A DNA stretch of 5,175 nt, taken from positions 1 through 5,175 of the forward strand of contig CAXMPG010000042.1 in the NCBI GenBank assembly GCA_964195485.1. The letters run 5' to 3'. The notes under the pieces are model-generated. The model was not told the DNA's origin. It saw only the letters and a program-made list of their open reading frames with translations, and made no database searches. A program made the position numbers and the translations under genes. This document shows, one piece after another, positions 5,068 through 5,175 of this stretch; position 1 is the stretch's first letter; every line of letters begins with the position of its first letter. The stretch is from CAJXZP01 sp964195485 (GTDB lineage Bacteria; Bacteroidota; Bacteroidia; Flavobacteriales_G; Salibacteraceae).

Positions 5068-5175
5068 TTGAGTAAATTTAATCATATATACTATATTTAT
5101 ATCCTTAGAGGTATGGATGATTCATTGTATATTGGTGTTACAAATAATTTGGAGATAAGAGTAGCTCAGCATAAT
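5068..5175 (+). CDS. GIY-YIG domain protein, 3'-truncated by the window edge
   Basis: The frame reads into the window end and encodes the start of a GIY-YIG nuclease-like domain: YYIYIL (from 5089), then DDSLYIGVTNNLEIRVAQHN at the edge. The two beta-strand tyrosine motifs (Y-I-Y-I-L and L-Y-I-G-V), the TNNLE turn and the Arg that follows (usually RR or RV in this family) are present. This fits the small UPF0213/YhbQ-like proteins of about 80-100 residues, common in Bacteroidota and of unclear function; they resemble the UvrC and homing-endonuclease catalytic domain. No ATG lies before the motif: the frame is open from 5044, and the best candidate start is TTG 5068, giving a SKFNHIYYIYIL N-terminus. 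ATG 5113 would cut off the first catalytic strand. It may therefore use TTG or be decaying. The rest of the gene is outside the window. Confidence 0.78.
   Translation, partial: MSKFNHIYYIYILRGMDDSLYIGVTNNLEIRVAQHN

Overview
The window looks like a chromosomal segment from a low-GC member of the Bacteroidota, most likely the Flavobacteriales. The evidence is the gene order rpmB - rpmG - DUF4295 (bL38) - ftsY - rimO, the Bacteroidota-restricted 50-residue DUF4295 protein, and promoters of the Bacteroidota housekeeping type (TTG, about 18-21 bases, TAnnTTTG). Most genes also lack a clear Shine-Dalgarno sequence. All recognised genes are on the + strand.

Positions 1-1262 hold the 3' part of a DegT/DnrJ/EryC1/StrS-type sugar aminotransferase, probably the last gene of a surface-polysaccharide or nucleotide-sugar cluster lying to the left. 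It is followed after 33 bases by a stand-alone CinA C-terminal (PncC-type) domain gene. Positions 1263-2105 form a compact ribosomal-protein operon: a strong promoter, a short leader with a C4/G4 hairpin, bL28, bL33 and the small DUF4295/bL38 gene, closed by a very good intrinsic terminator. The 50-codon third gene is easily missed by length cut-offs.

Positions 2106-3606 carry a roughly 300-base A/T-rich gap with a possible promoter, the signal-recognition-particle receptor gene ftsY, a hairpin just after its stop, and a well-formed promoter with a long leader for the next gene. Positions 3607-4926 encode RimO, which methylthiolates ribosomal protein uS12; its start is the ATG at 3607, not the upstream in-frame TTG. 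The end of the window has a hairpin overlapping the rimO stop codon, two diverged 42-base direct repeats 87 bases apart, and the beginning of a GIY-YIG domain gene that runs off the right edge and lacks an obvious ATG start.

Functionally the core is translation-centred: two universal large-subunit proteins, one phylum-specific ribosomal protein, the receptor that docks translating ribosomes at the membrane, and a ribosomal-protein-modifying enzyme. I see no CRISPR array, insertion sequence, tRNA or rRNA, and no convincing undescribed multi-gene system. The points most worth a second look are the strong Shine-Dalgarno of rpmG, the leaders of rpmB and rimO, the stand-alone CinA domain, and the repeat/GIY-YIG region at the right edge.
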